From the NCBI GenBank assembly GCA_017505535.1, contig JAFVPD010000004.1:19173-83172 (forward strand): DNA of 64,000 nucleotides. The letters run 5' to 3'. Of the stretch, positions 8,188 through 17,943 are shown piece by piece. A model generated the notes under the pieces. It made no database searches. It worked only from the letters and a program-made list of their open reading frames with translations, and was not told the origin of the DNA. Source of the DNA: Muribaculaceae bacterium. Its GTDB lineage: Bacteria > Bacteroidota > Bacteroidia > Bacteroidales > Muribaculaceae. Each line of letters begins with the position of its first letter. The first letter of the stretch is position 1. Position numbers and translations under genes: made by a program.

Positions 8188-10527
8188 ATGCTCAAAAATC
8201 TCGTAATAGTCGAATCTCCGGCTAAGGCAAAAACGATAGAAAAATTTCTCGGATCCGATTATAAAGTAATGTCAAGCTATGGTCACATACGCGACTTGAA
8301 GAAAAAAAGTTTCAGTATTGACATAGACAAAGATTTTGCTCCGATATATGAAATACCCGACGACAAAAAACAACTCGTAGAGCAATTGCGCAAAGCATCA
8401 AAAGAGGCACAAATGGTGTGGCTCGCTTCCGATGAGGACCGCGAGGGAGAAGCCATTGCTTGGCACTTGTATGAGGTGTTGAACCTGACTCCCGAAAAGA
8501 CTCGCCGCATTGTGTTTCACGAAATCACTAAGTCGGCAATTCTCAATGCTATTGAAAATCCGCGTTCAATCGATGTCAATCGTGTTGATGCTCAACAAGC
8601 TCGTCGAGTGCTTGACCGCATCGTGGGGTTTGAACTATCTCCGGTTCTATGGAAGAAAATCAAACCATCGTTATCGGCCGGTAGGGTACAATCGGTTGCT
8701 GTGCGTCTCATTGTAGAACGTGAAAACGAGATTAAGAATTTCTGTCCCGAGGAATATTTCCGTGTGACAGCACAGTTTAAAGATGCTTCGGGAGTTCAGT
8801 TTAAAGCCGAATTGTCAAAACGTCTTGCCGATGAAGCTGCTGCACGCCAATTGCTCACTGATTGCATCGGTGCGACCTATGAGGTGACCGATGTAATGGT
8901 TAAGCCTGTCAAGAAATCTCCTGCCCCTCCGTTTACAACTTCGACATTGCAACAAGAGGCCTCTCGCAAACTTGGATTTACTGTGTCGCAGACAATGATG
9001 GTGGCACAAAAACTCTATGAAGCGGGACACATCACCTATATGCGTACCGACTCGGTTAATCTCTCTTCATTGGCTATCAATACTATCTCAGCCGAGATTA
9101 AGGAGAACATCGGAGAGCAATACTTGAAAGTGCGCCACTATCACACTTCGGCTAAAGGTGCACAAGAAGCCCACGAAGCAATACGTCCTACATATATAAA
9201 TAAACACACGATTGATGGCACTGCCCAAGAAAAGAAACTATATGCCCTCATTTGGAAACGCACGATTGCGTCGCAAATGAGTGATGCTGTTTTGGAAAAG
9301 ACCACAATCGACATTGCTCCCTCTACACGCCCCGAGCGTTTCATCGCTACGGGTGAGGTCATCAAGTTTGATGGATTCCTCAAGGTTTACATTGAAGGTC
9401 ACGACGATGAAAATGTTGATGATGCCGGCGAATCAATACTCCCGGCTTTGGCTCCGCATGCTGTTGTTGACGCAGTTGACATGGTTGCTACACGCCGATA
9501 CACTCAACAGCCACCACGATACACCGAAGCGTCGCTAGTGAAAAAGATGGAAGAGTTGGGAATAGGACGTCCTTCGACCTATGCGCCTACAATTTCAACT
9601 ATTCAGCAACGTGAATATGTCGAAAAGGGTGAAAAAACCGGCGAGAAGCGCGAGGTTATTATTCTCACTCTCAAAGGTGGCAAAATATCTTCTCGCACAA
9701 AGACCGAGTCGGTGGGAGCTGAAAAAGGTAAATTATTGCCTACCGATATAGGTGTGGTGGTGAATGATTTCCTTACACAATATTTCCCAAATATCCTTGA
9801 CTATAACTTCACTGCAAGTGTTGAAGAACGTTTTGATGATATTGCCGAAGGTAAAATCGAGTGGAATGCCGAAATTAGAGATTTCTACCACGCGTTCCAC
9901 CCCGAGATTGAAAAGGCGATGAACATGCGCCTCGAACATAAAGTGGGAGAGCGTATATTAGGCACCGACCCGGCAACCGGAAAGCCTGTTGCTGTGAAGA
10001 TTGGACGTTTTGGCCCACTTGTGCAGATTGGAGAGGGTGATGGTGATGAAAAGCCTCAATTTGCCTCTTTGTTGAAAGGTCAATCGGTGGGTACAATCAC
10101 TCTTGAAGAGGCGTTGAAACTATTTGAATTCCCTCGCATCATTGGCGAATTTGAAGGCAAAGAGGTGACTGTGGCAATTGGCCGATTTGGTCCATATATC
10201 AAGCACGACAATAAATTTGTGTCAATCCCCAAGGATATAGCTCCGGCAGCAATAACATTGCCCGAAGCCGAGGAACTGATACTATCAAAACGTGATGCAG
10301 AAAGCAAAAAGGTGGTCAAAACGTTTGATAACGATGCCGATATGATGATTCTTAATGGTCGTTATGGCATATATATCTGTTACAAGAAGTCAAATTATAA
10401 GATTCCTCGTACTGTAAAAGACCCATCGAATCTTTCCTATGACGAGTGTCTTGAAATTGTATCATCTCAAGATGACAAACCCAAAAAGAAAACTACTCGT
10501 CGCACAACGAAGACCACTAAAAAATAA
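8188..10527 (+). CDS. topA: DNA topoisomerase I (type IA)
   Basis: 779 residues. It relaxes negative supercoils by single-strand passage. An N-terminal Toprim domain (LVIVESPAKAKTIEKFLG; DEDREGEAIAWH with the acidic metal-binding residues) is followed by the type IA core with active-site Tyr284 in ITYMRTDSVNLS. Instead of classical four-cysteine zinc fingers, the C-terminal part carries repeated IGRFGPLVQIG and IGRFGPYIKH units, the topoisomerase C-terminal repeat also known from other lineages. A basic tail (KPKKKTTRRTTKTTKK) ends the protein and may bind DNA. The next gene follows after 12 bases, so the two are probably co-transcribed. Confidence 0.97.
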   Translation: MLKNLVIVESPAKAKTIEKFLGSDYKVMSSYGHIRDLKKKSFSIDIDKDFAPIYEIPDDKKQLVEQLRKASKEAQMVWLASDEDREGEAIAWHLYEVLNLTPEKTRRIVFHEITKSAILNAIENPRSIDVNRVDAQQARRVLDRIVGFELSPVLWKKIKPSLSAGRVQSVAVRLIVERENEIKNFCPEEYFRVTAQFKDASGVQFKAELSKRLADEAAARQLLTDCIGATYEVTDVMVKPVKKSPAPPFTTSTLQQEASRKLGFTVSQTMMVAQKLYEAGHITYMRTDSVNLSSLAINTISAEIKENIGEQYLKVRHYHTSAKGAQEAHEAIRPTYINKHTIDGTAQEKKLYALIWKRTIASQMSDAVLEKTTIDIAPSTRPERFIATGEVIKFDGFLKVYIEGHDDENVDDAGESILPALAPHAVVDAVDMVATRRYTQQPPRYTEASLVKKMEELGIGRPSTYAPTISTIQQREYVEKGEKTGEKREVIILTLKGGKISSRTKTESVGAEKGKLLPTDIGVVVNDFLTQYFPNILDYNFTASVEERFDDIAEGKIEWNAEIRDFYHAFHPEIEKAMNMRLEHKVGERILGTDPATGKPVAVKIGRFGPLVQIGEGDGDEKPQFASLLKGQSVGTITLEEALKLFEFPRIIGEFEGKEVTVAIGRFGPYIKHDNKFVSIPKDIAPAAITLPEAEELILSKRDAESKKVVKTFDNDADMMILNGRYGIYICYKKSNYKIPRTVKDPSNLSYDECLEIVSSQDDKPKKKTTRRTTKTTKK

Positions 10528-10539
10528 TAGCTTTTTATC

Positions 10540-11463
10540 ATGGCAAAGAAACTATCTCACAAACCCGGTGCTGACCCACGTCGATATCGTCCCGATGTGA
10601 TAGAAACCTATATACCACAAGCCGATACAACTTTGTTGCAATTCCTTTTTGAAGCAATGCCTCAGCGCAAACGCACAAATATTAAGGAATTGCTCAAACA
10701 CAATCAAATTGCGGTGAATGGGACCCCTATAACCCAATTTGATGCTCCGTTGAAGGCCGGTGACACTGTGCAAGCCAATCTCACTCGTGAGTTTTATGTG
10801 TTCTATCATCGCCGCATGCAACTGGTGTATGAAGATGATGACATCATCGTGGTGAATAAGGGATATGGACTGTTGTCGATGGGTACCGACAAGGTTAAAG
10901 AAGGTACAGCCTACTCAATTGTTCGCGATTATGTGAAATGGCACGACCCTCGCAACAAACTCTTTATCGTACATCGCCTTGACAGGGATACTTCAGGGCT
11001 CATGATGTTTGCCAAAAATGAGGAGGCAAAGGTGACAATGCAACACAATTGGAATAACATGGTGTTGAATCGTAAATATCTCGCGGTAGTTGAAGGAAAA
11101 GTGGAAGAGCCTGAAGGTGTGGTGCGTAGCTACTTGGCCGAGACTACTCAATATGAGGTGTATTCAACTCAAAATCCCGAAGAGGGCCAATTGGCGGTGA
11201 CAAGATATCGTGTGCTTAAGTGCAAAAACGGCTACACTTTGCTTGAAGTGGAGCTTGACACCGGCCGAAAGAATCAAATCAGGGTACACATGAAAGATTT
11301 GGGACACCCCATTGCAGGAGACAGAAAATATGGCGCAAAATCAAGCCCTATTCATCGACTTGCGTTGCATGCCCAGACGTTGAGATTTGTGCACCCGATT
11401 ACTCGTAAAGAAATGAATTTTGAAACTCCTGTGCCTGCTGCGTTTGCTTCAATGGTGAAATAA
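10540..11463 (+). CDS. RluA-family 23S rRNA or tRNA pseudouridine synthase
   Basis: 307 residues. The catalytic motif HRLDRDTSG contains the conserved nucleophilic Asp148. An N-terminal S4 RNA-binding module (about 40-95, IKELLKHNQIAVNGTPITQF) precedes the synthase domain, as in RluC/RluD proteins. Later family motifs include TGRKNQIRVHMKDLGHPIAGD. It converts specific uridines in structured RNA to pseudouridine; the exact site cannot be told from sequence. It follows topA by 12 bases, so an operon is likely. Bacteroidales carry several paralogues, so I give no symbol. Confidence 0.9.
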   Translation: MAKKLSHKPGADPRRYRPDVIETYIPQADTTLLQFLFEAMPQRKRTNIKELLKHNQIAVNGTPITQFDAPLKAGDTVQANLTREFYVFYHRRMQLVYEDDDIIVVNKGYGLLSMGTDKVKEGTAYSIVRDYVKWHDPRNKLFIVHRLDRDTSGLMMFAKNEEAKVTMQHNWNNMVLNRKYLAVVEGKVEEPEGVVRSYLAETTQYEVYSTQNPEEGQLAVTRYRVLKCKNGYTLLEVELDTGRKNQIRVHMKDLGHPIAGDRKYGAKSSPIHRLALHAQTLRFVHPITRKEMNFETPVPAAFASMVK

Positions 11464-11488
11464 ACGTGAAGGGATTATAGAAACCTAT

Positions 11489-12883
11489 ATGAAAAACTTT
11501 AAATTATTATTTCTCTCCATTATAATGGCGTTGGCATTTGTTGCCTGCGATGAGCCGAAGCAAGTGTCGCTTCTTGATTATGTGCCACAATCGGCCGAAG
11601 GGGTGATGTCGTTCAATGCTCAAAAATTCTTTTCTGAGGCCGGGTGCGATGTCATTGGTGATAAAGTGGAGATGAATAGTGCGTTGCGTGCTGTTTACAA
11701 GCATTCTCAGTATCATGATGCCTTGCCGTTTGATGTGGACTCTCTGCTTGCGTCGGGCTCGGTAGATACTCGCCAAATTATTGCCTATGAGCATGGTGGG
11801 TGTCAATTGTTGTCATTTATCCTTTCCGACAGAACGGCTTTGGATAAACAACTTTTGCGTGACGATCGAAGTTGGACCGTTGAGGGCGACTATGAGACAA
11901 TTGCGTTGAAAAATCAGGTAGTCATGTTGAGAGAATGTGGCGAAAAATACTTGTGTTGGGTGGGACATGGATATGCCCCATCGTTGATTCAATCAATTGA
12001 AGAGGCTGTTCTTGCTCCCATCTCGGCTTGTGAGTGGAAACGTGAATATCTATGCGCCGACCGCATCTTTTCGGGGCTTTTTGACGCGAATTTTTTGGAA
12101 AACGCAATGGTTGCTATTGCGTTTGATTCTGAACGTGATTATGCTACCATTGATTTGAAATTCCTTGATTCGGAAGGGAAGCGTGTAGCCTTCATTGATG
12201 ATCAATTAGCTCCTATTAATGCCGAGTTTATTCAATATCTCTATCCCCACGACAATATAGCTTTTGCGGTGGGAATTCCCGACTCAGTAGATTGGGATTC
12301 TTTTGTTGAAGAATTTTTGCCACGTATGAACAATAATGTCAAGATGGCGATAGCAATGGCGATGCCCTATCTATACGATGTCTCAGGTACGTTAGCCGTG
12401 GCTGTTGGCCCGGCTGCCGGAGCTCAATCCATTTTGAACGTGGGAGACGATACATGGGATTTTGTAGTGCAACTGCCATTTAAAGAGAATCGTGCAACTG
12501 AGATTTATCAACAGGTAAAAGCCATCGTAGAATCAAATGGTGGTGAAGAGATTGAAGGTTGCCTGGAATACAAAGTTGACGATGTAATATATTTGCTTGC
12601 TTTAGATGGCAATAATCTCATATTCTCCAATCGTGAAATAATGAAACGAGGTGATGCATCGATCGCTCCTGATGTTTTTGACGGGAAACTGATAGCATTT
12701 GCCGGAGAAATTGGTTATGCAAGTGAATTAAGCAAAGCGTTGGAATTGCCATTTGGGGTGAGTGTTTCGGCTTGGTGTGAAGAGAAAAACATTCATGCCC
12801 GAGCACGTCTATATAAGTCGGGAAACTCCTTCTTGAATGCAACGTTGAATGAACTTGTGCAACGCAAGCAATGGAAAGAATAA
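11489..12883 (+). CDS. DUF4836-like surface lipoprotein
   Basis: 464 residues. It has a lipoprotein signal peptide with lipobox Cys20 (LAFVAC), followed at once by Asp-Glu, the acidic pattern linked to surface export in Bacteroidetes. The body begins SLLDYVPQSAEGVMSFNAQKF, a layout typical of DUF4836 family proteins, whose function is unknown. It overlaps the following ABC ATPase gene by 13 bases, suggesting translational coupling and a shared job with that transporter, for example as its outer-membrane or substrate-facing partner (inference). The assignment rests on overall resemblance only. Confidence 0.6.
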   Translation: MKNFKLLFLSIIMALAFVACDEPKQVSLLDYVPQSAEGVMSFNAQKFFSEAGCDVIGDKVEMNSALRAVYKHSQYHDALPFDVDSLLASGSVDTRQIIAYEHGGCQLLSFILSDRTALDKQLLRDDRSWTVEGDYETIALKNQVVMLRECGEKYLCWVGHGYAPSLIQSIEEAVLAPISACEWKREYLCADRIFSGLFDANFLENAMVAIAFDSERDYATIDLKFLDSEGKRVAFIDDQLAPINAEFIQYLYPHDNIAFAVGIPDSVDWDSFVEEFLPRMNNNVKMAIAMAMPYLYDVSGTLAVAVGPAAGAQSILNVGDDTWDFVVQLPFKENRATEIYQQVKAIVESNGGEEIEGCLEYKVDDVIYLLALDGNNLIFSNREIMKRGDASIAPDVFDGKLIAFAGEIGYASELSKALELPFGVSVSAWCEEKNIHARARLYKSGNSFLNATLNELVQRKQWKE

Positions 12884-13533
12884 ATAACATATCGTTAAAG
12901 GGCCTTTTACCTCGAGTCTTTGCTCAAAATCAAGACGCGGGTAGAAATCGAGCCTCAGACGTGTGGCTTGGGAACGTTACGTTTGAACGGGGACAACGTT
13001 ATATGATAACTGCCGAGTCGGGCTCGGGAAAGTCATCGCTATGCAGCTATTTGTATGGACACCGCAATGACTATGAGGGTGTTGTGTCGTTTGATGACTC
13101 CGATATTTCAGCATTCGACTCCAATCATTGGAGTAAACTGCGACGTGAACACATCTCTTTATTGCCTCAAGAGATGCGACTTTTCCCGGAACTTACTGTG
13201 ATGGAGAATATTGAACTTAAAAATTCACTCACCAATTATAAATCTACTCAAGAAATTGAGACAATGCTTGCCCGTCTTGAAATCGAGGATAAAAAATCGG
13301 AATTGGTGGGATTGCTCTCAATCGGTCAGCAACAAAGAGTGGCAATTGTCAGAGCATTGTGCCAACCGATGGATTATTTGCTCCTTGACGAACCTGTGAG
13401 TCATCTTGATGAACGTGCCAATAGGTTGGTGGCTTCACTCGTTGAGGAAGAAATCACAAAGCAGCAATCGGCATTAATAGTCACCTCGGTGGGAAATCCG
13501 CTACTAATTAAGGCTCAGGCCATGAAATTATAG
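12871..13533 (+). CDS. ABC transporter ATP-binding protein (LolD/MacB-like)
   Basis: 220 residues. Walker A is ESGSGKSS (49-56), the signature is LLSIGQQQRVAIVRAL (LSIGQ rather than LSGGQ), and Walker B is DYLLLDEPVSHLDE. Short stand-alone ATPases of this type pair with FtsX-like permeases for lipoprotein release or macrolide/peptide export. The partner permease is the next gene. The start overlaps the end of the lipoprotein gene by 13 bases. The N-terminus before Walker A is slightly unusual (LPRVFAQNQDAGRNRASD). The exported substrate is unknown. Confidence 0.88.
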   Translation: MERINNISLKGLLPRVFAQNQDAGRNRASDVWLGNVTFERGQRYMITAESGSGKSSLCSYLYGHRNDYEGVVSFDDSDISAFDSNHWSKLRREHISLLPQEMRLFPELTVMENIELKNSLTNYKSTQEIETMLARLEIEDKKSELVGLLSIGQQQRVAIVRALCQPMDYLLLDEPVSHLDERANRLVASLVEEEITKQQSALIVTSVGNPLLIKAQAMKL

Positions 13534-13613
13534 GGAACTTCTATAAATTGCTTTGCGATGATGTGTGGAATTTTATTTGAGGGTATTTCCCTATAATTAT
13601 AATAACGGCAGCT

Positions 13614-14819
13614 ATGGCATTCAGAGTGAATAAAATTGTTTGGCAGTTGCTCCGACGCAACATTTCTCAATCGCAAATGATTGGATATGCTGTGGCCAAT
13701 TTGGTGGGGCTTATAATCGTATTGACTGCGATTCAATTCTATCAAGATGTAAAGTCAATGCAGGGTAATGACGATGCATTTATCTCGGCAAGGTATATTG
13801 TGATATCTAAACGTGTGCAAGGACTCGGCTCATTGCTCGGCCCGAGAGCTGAATTTTCTCAAGAAGAAGTCTCAGAGATTGCTGCACAACCGTGGGCTGA
13901 AGAGGTGGGAACGTTTACGGCTTCGGCTTTCAGTGTCTATGCGTCGGTAGAGTTGGCCTCTAAGTATATGTCAACAGCGTTGTTTTTTGAATCTATCCCC
14001 GACGAATTCTTTGATGTGAAACCATCGGATTGGACCTTTGACCCAGCCGGCAGTACCATGATTCCGATTATCATTCCCAAAGATTATCTCGCGTTATATA
14101 ATTTTGGATTTGCCGCATCAAAGGGACTGCCACAAATTAGCGAGGAAATGGTGCAAATGATTCCCATAAACATCAGAATAGGGGATAACTTTCGCCATCA
14201 AGCGTTTACGGGACGCATAGTGGGATTCTCTTCGCGATTGAACACAATTGCCGTTCCCGAGTTGTTCATGCAGTGGGCAAATGCGCAATATGCCACTACT
14301 CCCATTGCCATGCCATCTCGCTTGATTGTCAAAGCCCATGATCCCGGCGACAAAGCGATGATTGATTATATTGAAAACCACGAATATGAAATAGCCGGCA
14401 ATGCATTAAATAGTGGGAAAATAATGGCGATGTTATCGTTGGTAACTGTGATTGTGGTTGTCGTGGGTATCGTAATAAGTCTGTTGGCATTCTTTATACT
14501 CCTGTTGAGCATACATCTGCTCTTGCAGAAAAACCGTGAAAAACTGCGCAATCTCATGCTGCTTGGATATACCTCAGCCGAAGTTGCTCGTTACTACCAC
14601 CTTCTTGTTGCATCGATTAATGCGACCGTGCTCATTGTGGCATTGATTGTGGTGTCGGTGGTGAGACTTTGGTGGCTGAATATATTGCAAACAATCGGCG
14701 AGCCTCAGGGCGGAATGTCCCTGACAATCATGCTGTCAATCCTCGCAATGATTCTCATAACAACATTTAATCTCAACTCAATTTCTCGACACACAAGAGA
14801 CACTCTATCGAAGAAGTGA
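13614..14819 (+). CDS. FtsX-like ABC transporter permease
   Basis: 401 residues. One N-terminal membrane span (about 22-42, MIGYAVANLVGLIIVLTAIQF) is followed by a periplasmic domain of about 230 residues. Three C-terminal spans (from about 265) include the charged cytoplasmic loop QKNREKLRNLMLLGYTSAEVARYYH. That is the FtsX/MacB permease topology. It should form the membrane half of the transporter with the ATPase 80 bases upstream. The intergenic gap contains an inverted repeat, TTATAGGGAA (13528-13537) against TTCCCTATAA (13587-13596). Transport substrate unknown. Confidence 0.82.
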   Translation: MAFRVNKIVWQLLRRNISQSQMIGYAVANLVGLIIVLTAIQFYQDVKSMQGNDDAFISARYIVISKRVQGLGSLLGPRAEFSQEEVSEIAAQPWAEEVGTFTASAFSVYASVELASKYMSTALFFESIPDEFFDVKPSDWTFDPAGSTMIPIIIPKDYLALYNFGFAASKGLPQISEEMVQMIPINIRIGDNFRHQAFTGRIVGFSSRLNTIAVPELFMQWANAQYATTPIAMPSRLIVKAHDPGDKAMIDYIENHEYEIAGNALNSGKIMAMLSLVTVIVVVVGIVISLLAFFILLLSIHLLLQKNREKLRNLMLLGYTSAEVARYYHLLVASINATVLIVALIVVSVVRLWWLNILQTIGEPQGGMSLTIMLSILAMILITTFNLNSISRHTRDTLSKK

Positions 14820-14844
14820 CAAAGCAGAATAGAAAAAAACATAT

Positions 14845-14883
14845 AAAAACTTGGTAAGGGAATAAACTTGCCAAGTTTTTTAT
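14845..14883 (+). terminator. Intrinsic terminator after the ABC permease gene
   Basis: A perfect 10-base stem, AAAAACTTGG (14845-14854) with CCAAGTTTTT (14871-14880), followed by TATT. It ends the lipoprotein/ABC operon. Confidence 0.8.
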
Positions 14884-14891
14884 TAACTTTG
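14884..14891 (+). promoter_or_regulatory. Possible -7 element for the rsmA operon
   Basis: TAACTTTG fits TANNTTTG, directly behind the preceding terminator and 66 bases before rsmA. No clear -33 box. Confidence 0.4.
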
Positions 14892-14957
14892 TATTTACGT
14901 TTTGTTATGCGAAAAATAAACGCATTGACCTATGTCTAATCTCTAAAATAGAATGCC

Positions 14958-15758
14958 ATGCAGCAAGTAAAACCTAAAAAAGCTCTTGGACAGCATTTCC
15001 TCACCGACTTGAGTGTCGCTCAGCGCATTGCCGCTACTCTTGACGAGTATCGTGGCGTCCCGATTGTGGAAGTTGGGCCCGGAATGGGTGTCCTCACCAA
15101 ATTTTTGCTTGATGCCGGACACGATTTGAAAGTCGTGGAGATTGACAATGAGAGTGTGGATTATTTGAACGTAAATTTTCCGCAACTTGAGGGCCGCATT
15201 CTTGCCGAAGATTTCTTGAAGATGGACCTGGTTGCGAGTGTGAACGGTAGCGAGCGTTTTTGTGTAATAGGAAACTATCCCTACAATATATCATCTCAGA
15301 TTTTTTTCAAAGTTCTAGACTATAAAGACCAAGTGGTGTGCTGTTCGGGTATGTTGCAAAAAGAGGTGGCTGAGCGATTGGCCGCTGCTCCTGGAACAAA
15401 AACACGTGGTATATTGAGCGTGTTGCTACAAGCATGGTATGATGTCGAATACTTGTTTACGGTGAGCGAACATGTGTTTAATCCACCTCCAAAGGTGAAA
15501 TCGGGTGTGGTGAAACTCACTCGCAACGATGTAAAAGACCTTAACTGCGATGAACGATTGTTTAAGACGGTTGTTAAGACATCGTTTGGTCAACGTCGCA
15601 AGACTTTGCGCAACTCATTGCGGTCGCTATTACCTGCCGGAGTGACATTCCCCGAATTGCCAATATTTGCATTGCGCCCCGAACAATTGAGTGTGGCGCA
15701 ATTTATCGAGTTAACAAATCTCATGTCGGAACTTCGTAACCAGACTGCTCAGAAATGA
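14958..15758 (+). CDS. rsmA: 16S rRNA (adenine1518/1519-N6)-dimethyltransferase
   Basis: 266 residues, normal for RsmA/KsgA. It dimethylates the two adjacent adenines in the 3' hairpin of 16S rRNA late in 30S assembly. The family start KKALGQHFLTD, the SAM-binding motif VEVGPGMGVLT and the catalytic NYPY (106-109, in GNYPYNISSQ) are all present. The C-terminal helical region includes FGQRRKTLRNSL. It begins a run of four close genes (rsmA-mgtE-thyA-folA). Its stop overlaps the mgtE start by four bases. Confidence 0.96.
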   Translation: MQQVKPKKALGQHFLTDLSVAQRIAATLDEYRGVPIVEVGPGMGVLTKFLLDAGHDLKVVEIDNESVDYLNVNFPQLEGRILAEDFLKMDLVASVNGSERFCVIGNYPYNISSQIFFKVLDYKDQVVCCSGMLQKEVAERLAAAPGTKTRGILSVLLQAWYDVEYLFTVSEHVFNPPPKVKSGVVKLTRNDVKDLNCDERLFKTVVKTSFGQRRKTLRNSLRSLLPAGVTFPELPIFALRPEQLSVAQFIELTNLMSELRNQTAQK

Positions 15759-17119
15759 AAGAATATACTCCCGAATATCTATCTTTAATTAAAGATATAA
15801 TTGCTCAACGTGACGATGAGGCCGCTCGTCGAGAGTTGCAAGAGTTGCACCCGGCCGATATTGCTGAGTTATATGAAGACCTTGATGAGAAAGAAGCCGA
15901 GTATTTATATAACTTGCTCGATGATGAGCAAGCGGCCGATGTGCTCATTGAGCTTGATGAGGACGACCGTAAGGAAATCCTTAGCGAAATGCCGGCTGAG
16001 GATATCGCTAAGCAGATTGACCACCTTGACACCGACGATGCCGCCGATATTCTCCAAGAGCTTGATGAAGAGGATCGTGATGAGATCTTGGCCCATATTG
16101 ATGACGTAGAACAGGCCGGTGACATCATTGACTTGTTGAAGTATGATGAGGACACTGCCGGGGGTCTCATGGGTACTGAGATGATTGTAGTGAATGAGAA
16201 CTGGAGCATGCCCGAGTGTGTGAAGCAAATGAGGGTACAAGCCGAGGATATGGACGAGATTTACAACGTGTATGTCGTTGATAATGACAATAAACTCAAA
16301 GGTGTGTTCCCGTTGAAAAAGATGATTACACACCCCTCGGTGTCAAAAATAAAACACGTGATGCAATGTGACCCTGTATCGGTCAAAACCGATACTAAAA
16401 TTGAAGAAATAGCTCTTGATTTTGAAAAATATAATCTTGTGGCAATGCCGGTCGTTGATTCAATTGGACGATTAGTGGGTCGCATAACTGTCGATGACGT
16501 CATGGACCAAGTGCGTGAGGCGCAAGAACGTGACTACCAATTGGCGTCAGGTCTTTCTACCGATGTGGAAACCGATGATACCGTGTTTCAACAGACTCGA
16601 GCTCGTTTACCTTGGCTGTTGATAGGTATTCTTGGCGGTATTGGTAGCGCATGGATATTGGGTCATTTTGAGGCCGGATTGGCTGTGAATCCCACTATTG
16701 CATTGTTTATTCCGCTCATTGCCGGAATGGGAGGTAATGTCGGGGTGCAGTCGTCGGCTATCATTGTACAAGGCCTTGCAAATGGGTCTCTCGATGTGAA
16801 AAGCTCTGCAAAGCAATTGTTTAAAGAACTTGGTGTAGGGCTCATCAATGCAAGTATAATTTCGTTGTTGGTGTTCGTTTACAATATGATAACCATCGGC
16901 GCCGGCGACGTTACCACAATAGCGGTATCGGTGTCTCTATTCTCGGTTGTTATATTTGCTTCGGTGTTTGGTGCGCTTGTCCCATTGACTCTTGAACGCA
17001 TAAAGATTGACCCGGCGCTTGCAACAGGGCCGTTTATCACGATTACAAACGACATTATAGGAATTCTCATATATAGCCTCATTACATCTTACCTCATGAA
17101 TCTCTTGGGGGTAGTTTAA
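15755..17119 (+). CDS. mgtE: Magnesium transporter MgtE
   Basis: 454 residues, standard for MgtE, a Mg2+-gated channel in the inner membrane. A very acidic N-terminal superhelical domain (about 1-130, many Asp/Glu, including LHPADIAELYEDLDEKEAEYLY) precedes two CBS domains (about 135-255). The membrane domain has five spans (285-454) with GMGGNVGVQSSAIIVQGLA, the conserved pore region. The acidic cytoplasmic part senses Mg2+ in characterised homologues. The ATGA overlap with rsmA implies coupling. The high acidic-codon content produces long antisense serine-rich frames that are not genes. Confidence 0.96.
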   Translation: MKEYTPEYLSLIKDIIAQRDDEAARRELQELHPADIAELYEDLDEKEAEYLYNLLDDEQAADVLIELDEDDRKEILSEMPAEDIAKQIDHLDTDDAADILQELDEEDRDEILAHIDDVEQAGDIIDLLKYDEDTAGGLMGTEMIVVNENWSMPECVKQMRVQAEDMDEIYNVYVVDNDNKLKGVFPLKKMITHPSVSKIKHVMQCDPVSVKTDTKIEEIALDFEKYNLVAMPVVDSIGRLVGRITVDDVMDQVREAQERDYQLASGLSTDVETDDTVFQQTRARLPWLLIGILGGIGSAWILGHFEAGLAVNPTIALFIPLIAGMGGNVGVQSSAIIVQGLANGSLDVKSSAKQLFKELGVGLINASIISLLVFVYNMITIGAGDVTTIAVSVSLFSVVIFASVFGALVPLTLERIKIDPALATGPFITITNDIIGILIYSLITSYLMNLLGVV

Positions 17120-17146
17120 CGCATTGAAAAAAATAACTAAACGACA

Positions 17147-17941
17147 ATGAAACAATATCTCGACCTCCTTAGCCACATAATGGAGAATGGCGTGCAGAAA
17201 AGCGACCGCACCGGAACCGGAACTCGTAGCGTGTTTGGATATCAAATGCGTTTCAATTTGGCCGAAGGATTCCCGGTGATGACAACAAAAAAATTACACC
17301 TTAAGTCAATTATTCATGAACTGTTGTGGTTCCTTAAAGGTGACACAAACGTGAAATATCTGCAAGATAATGGTGTGCGCATTTGGAATGAATGGGCCGA
17401 CGAAAATGGCGATTTAGGCCACATTTATGGCTATCAATGGCGTAGCTGGCCCGATTATAATGGTGGACACATTGACCAAATAAAGGAGGTAATTGATACA
17501 ATAAAGAACAACCCCGATTCTCGTCGCATAATTGTGAGTGCATGGAATGTAGCCGATTTAAATAATATGAATCTACCTCCATGTCATGCTTTCTTCCAAT
17601 TTTATGTAGCCGATGGTCGATTGAGCCTACAGTTATATCAACGTAGTGCCGATTGTTTCTTGGGCGTGCCGTTTAACATCGCATCGTATGCTTTATTGCT
17701 TTTGATGGTTGCACAAGTGACAGGTCTTGAGGCCGGCGACTTTGTTCACACTTTGGGCGATGCCCACATTTATAATGATCATTTCGAGCAAGTTAAACTG
17801 CAATTGAGCCGTGAGCCTCGCTCATTGCCTCGCATGGTTGTGAATCCCGATGTGAAAGACATCTTCGATTTTAAATTTGAGGACTTCCAGCTCGTTGATT
17901 ACGACCCGCACCCACACATTAAAGCAACCGTATCGGTATAA
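17147..17941 (+). CDS. thyA: Thymidylate synthase
   Basis: 264 residues, the same length as E. coli ThyA. It converts dUMP to dTMP using methylene-tetrahydrofolate and leaves dihydrofolate. The N-terminal [12 protein letters not shown] motif, the catalytic Cys146 in [12 protein letters not shown], and [20 protein letters not shown] for nucleotide binding are all intact. The next gene, folA, recycles the dihydrofolate and begins two bases after the stop, so the pair forms a classical functional unit. Confidence 0.98.
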   Translation: MKQYLDLLSHIMENGVQKSDRTGTGTRSVFGYQMRFNLAEGFPVMTTKKLHLKSIIHELLWFLKGDTNVKYLQDNGVRIWNEWADENGDLGHIYGYQWRSWPDYNGGHIDQIKEVIDTIKNNPDSRRIIVSAWNVADLNNMNLPPCHAFFQFYVADGRLSLQLYQRSADCFLGVPFNIASYALLLLMVAQVTGLEAGDFVHTLGDAHIYNDHFEQVKLQLSREPRSLPRMVVNPDVKDIFDFKFEDFQLVDYDPHPHIKATVSV

Positions 17942-17943
17942 AT

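Noticed and set aside
15805..16333. Two antisense frames opposite mgtE
   Set aside because: They arise from the acidic codons of the MgtE N-terminus read backwards (Ser-rich product) and match no family.
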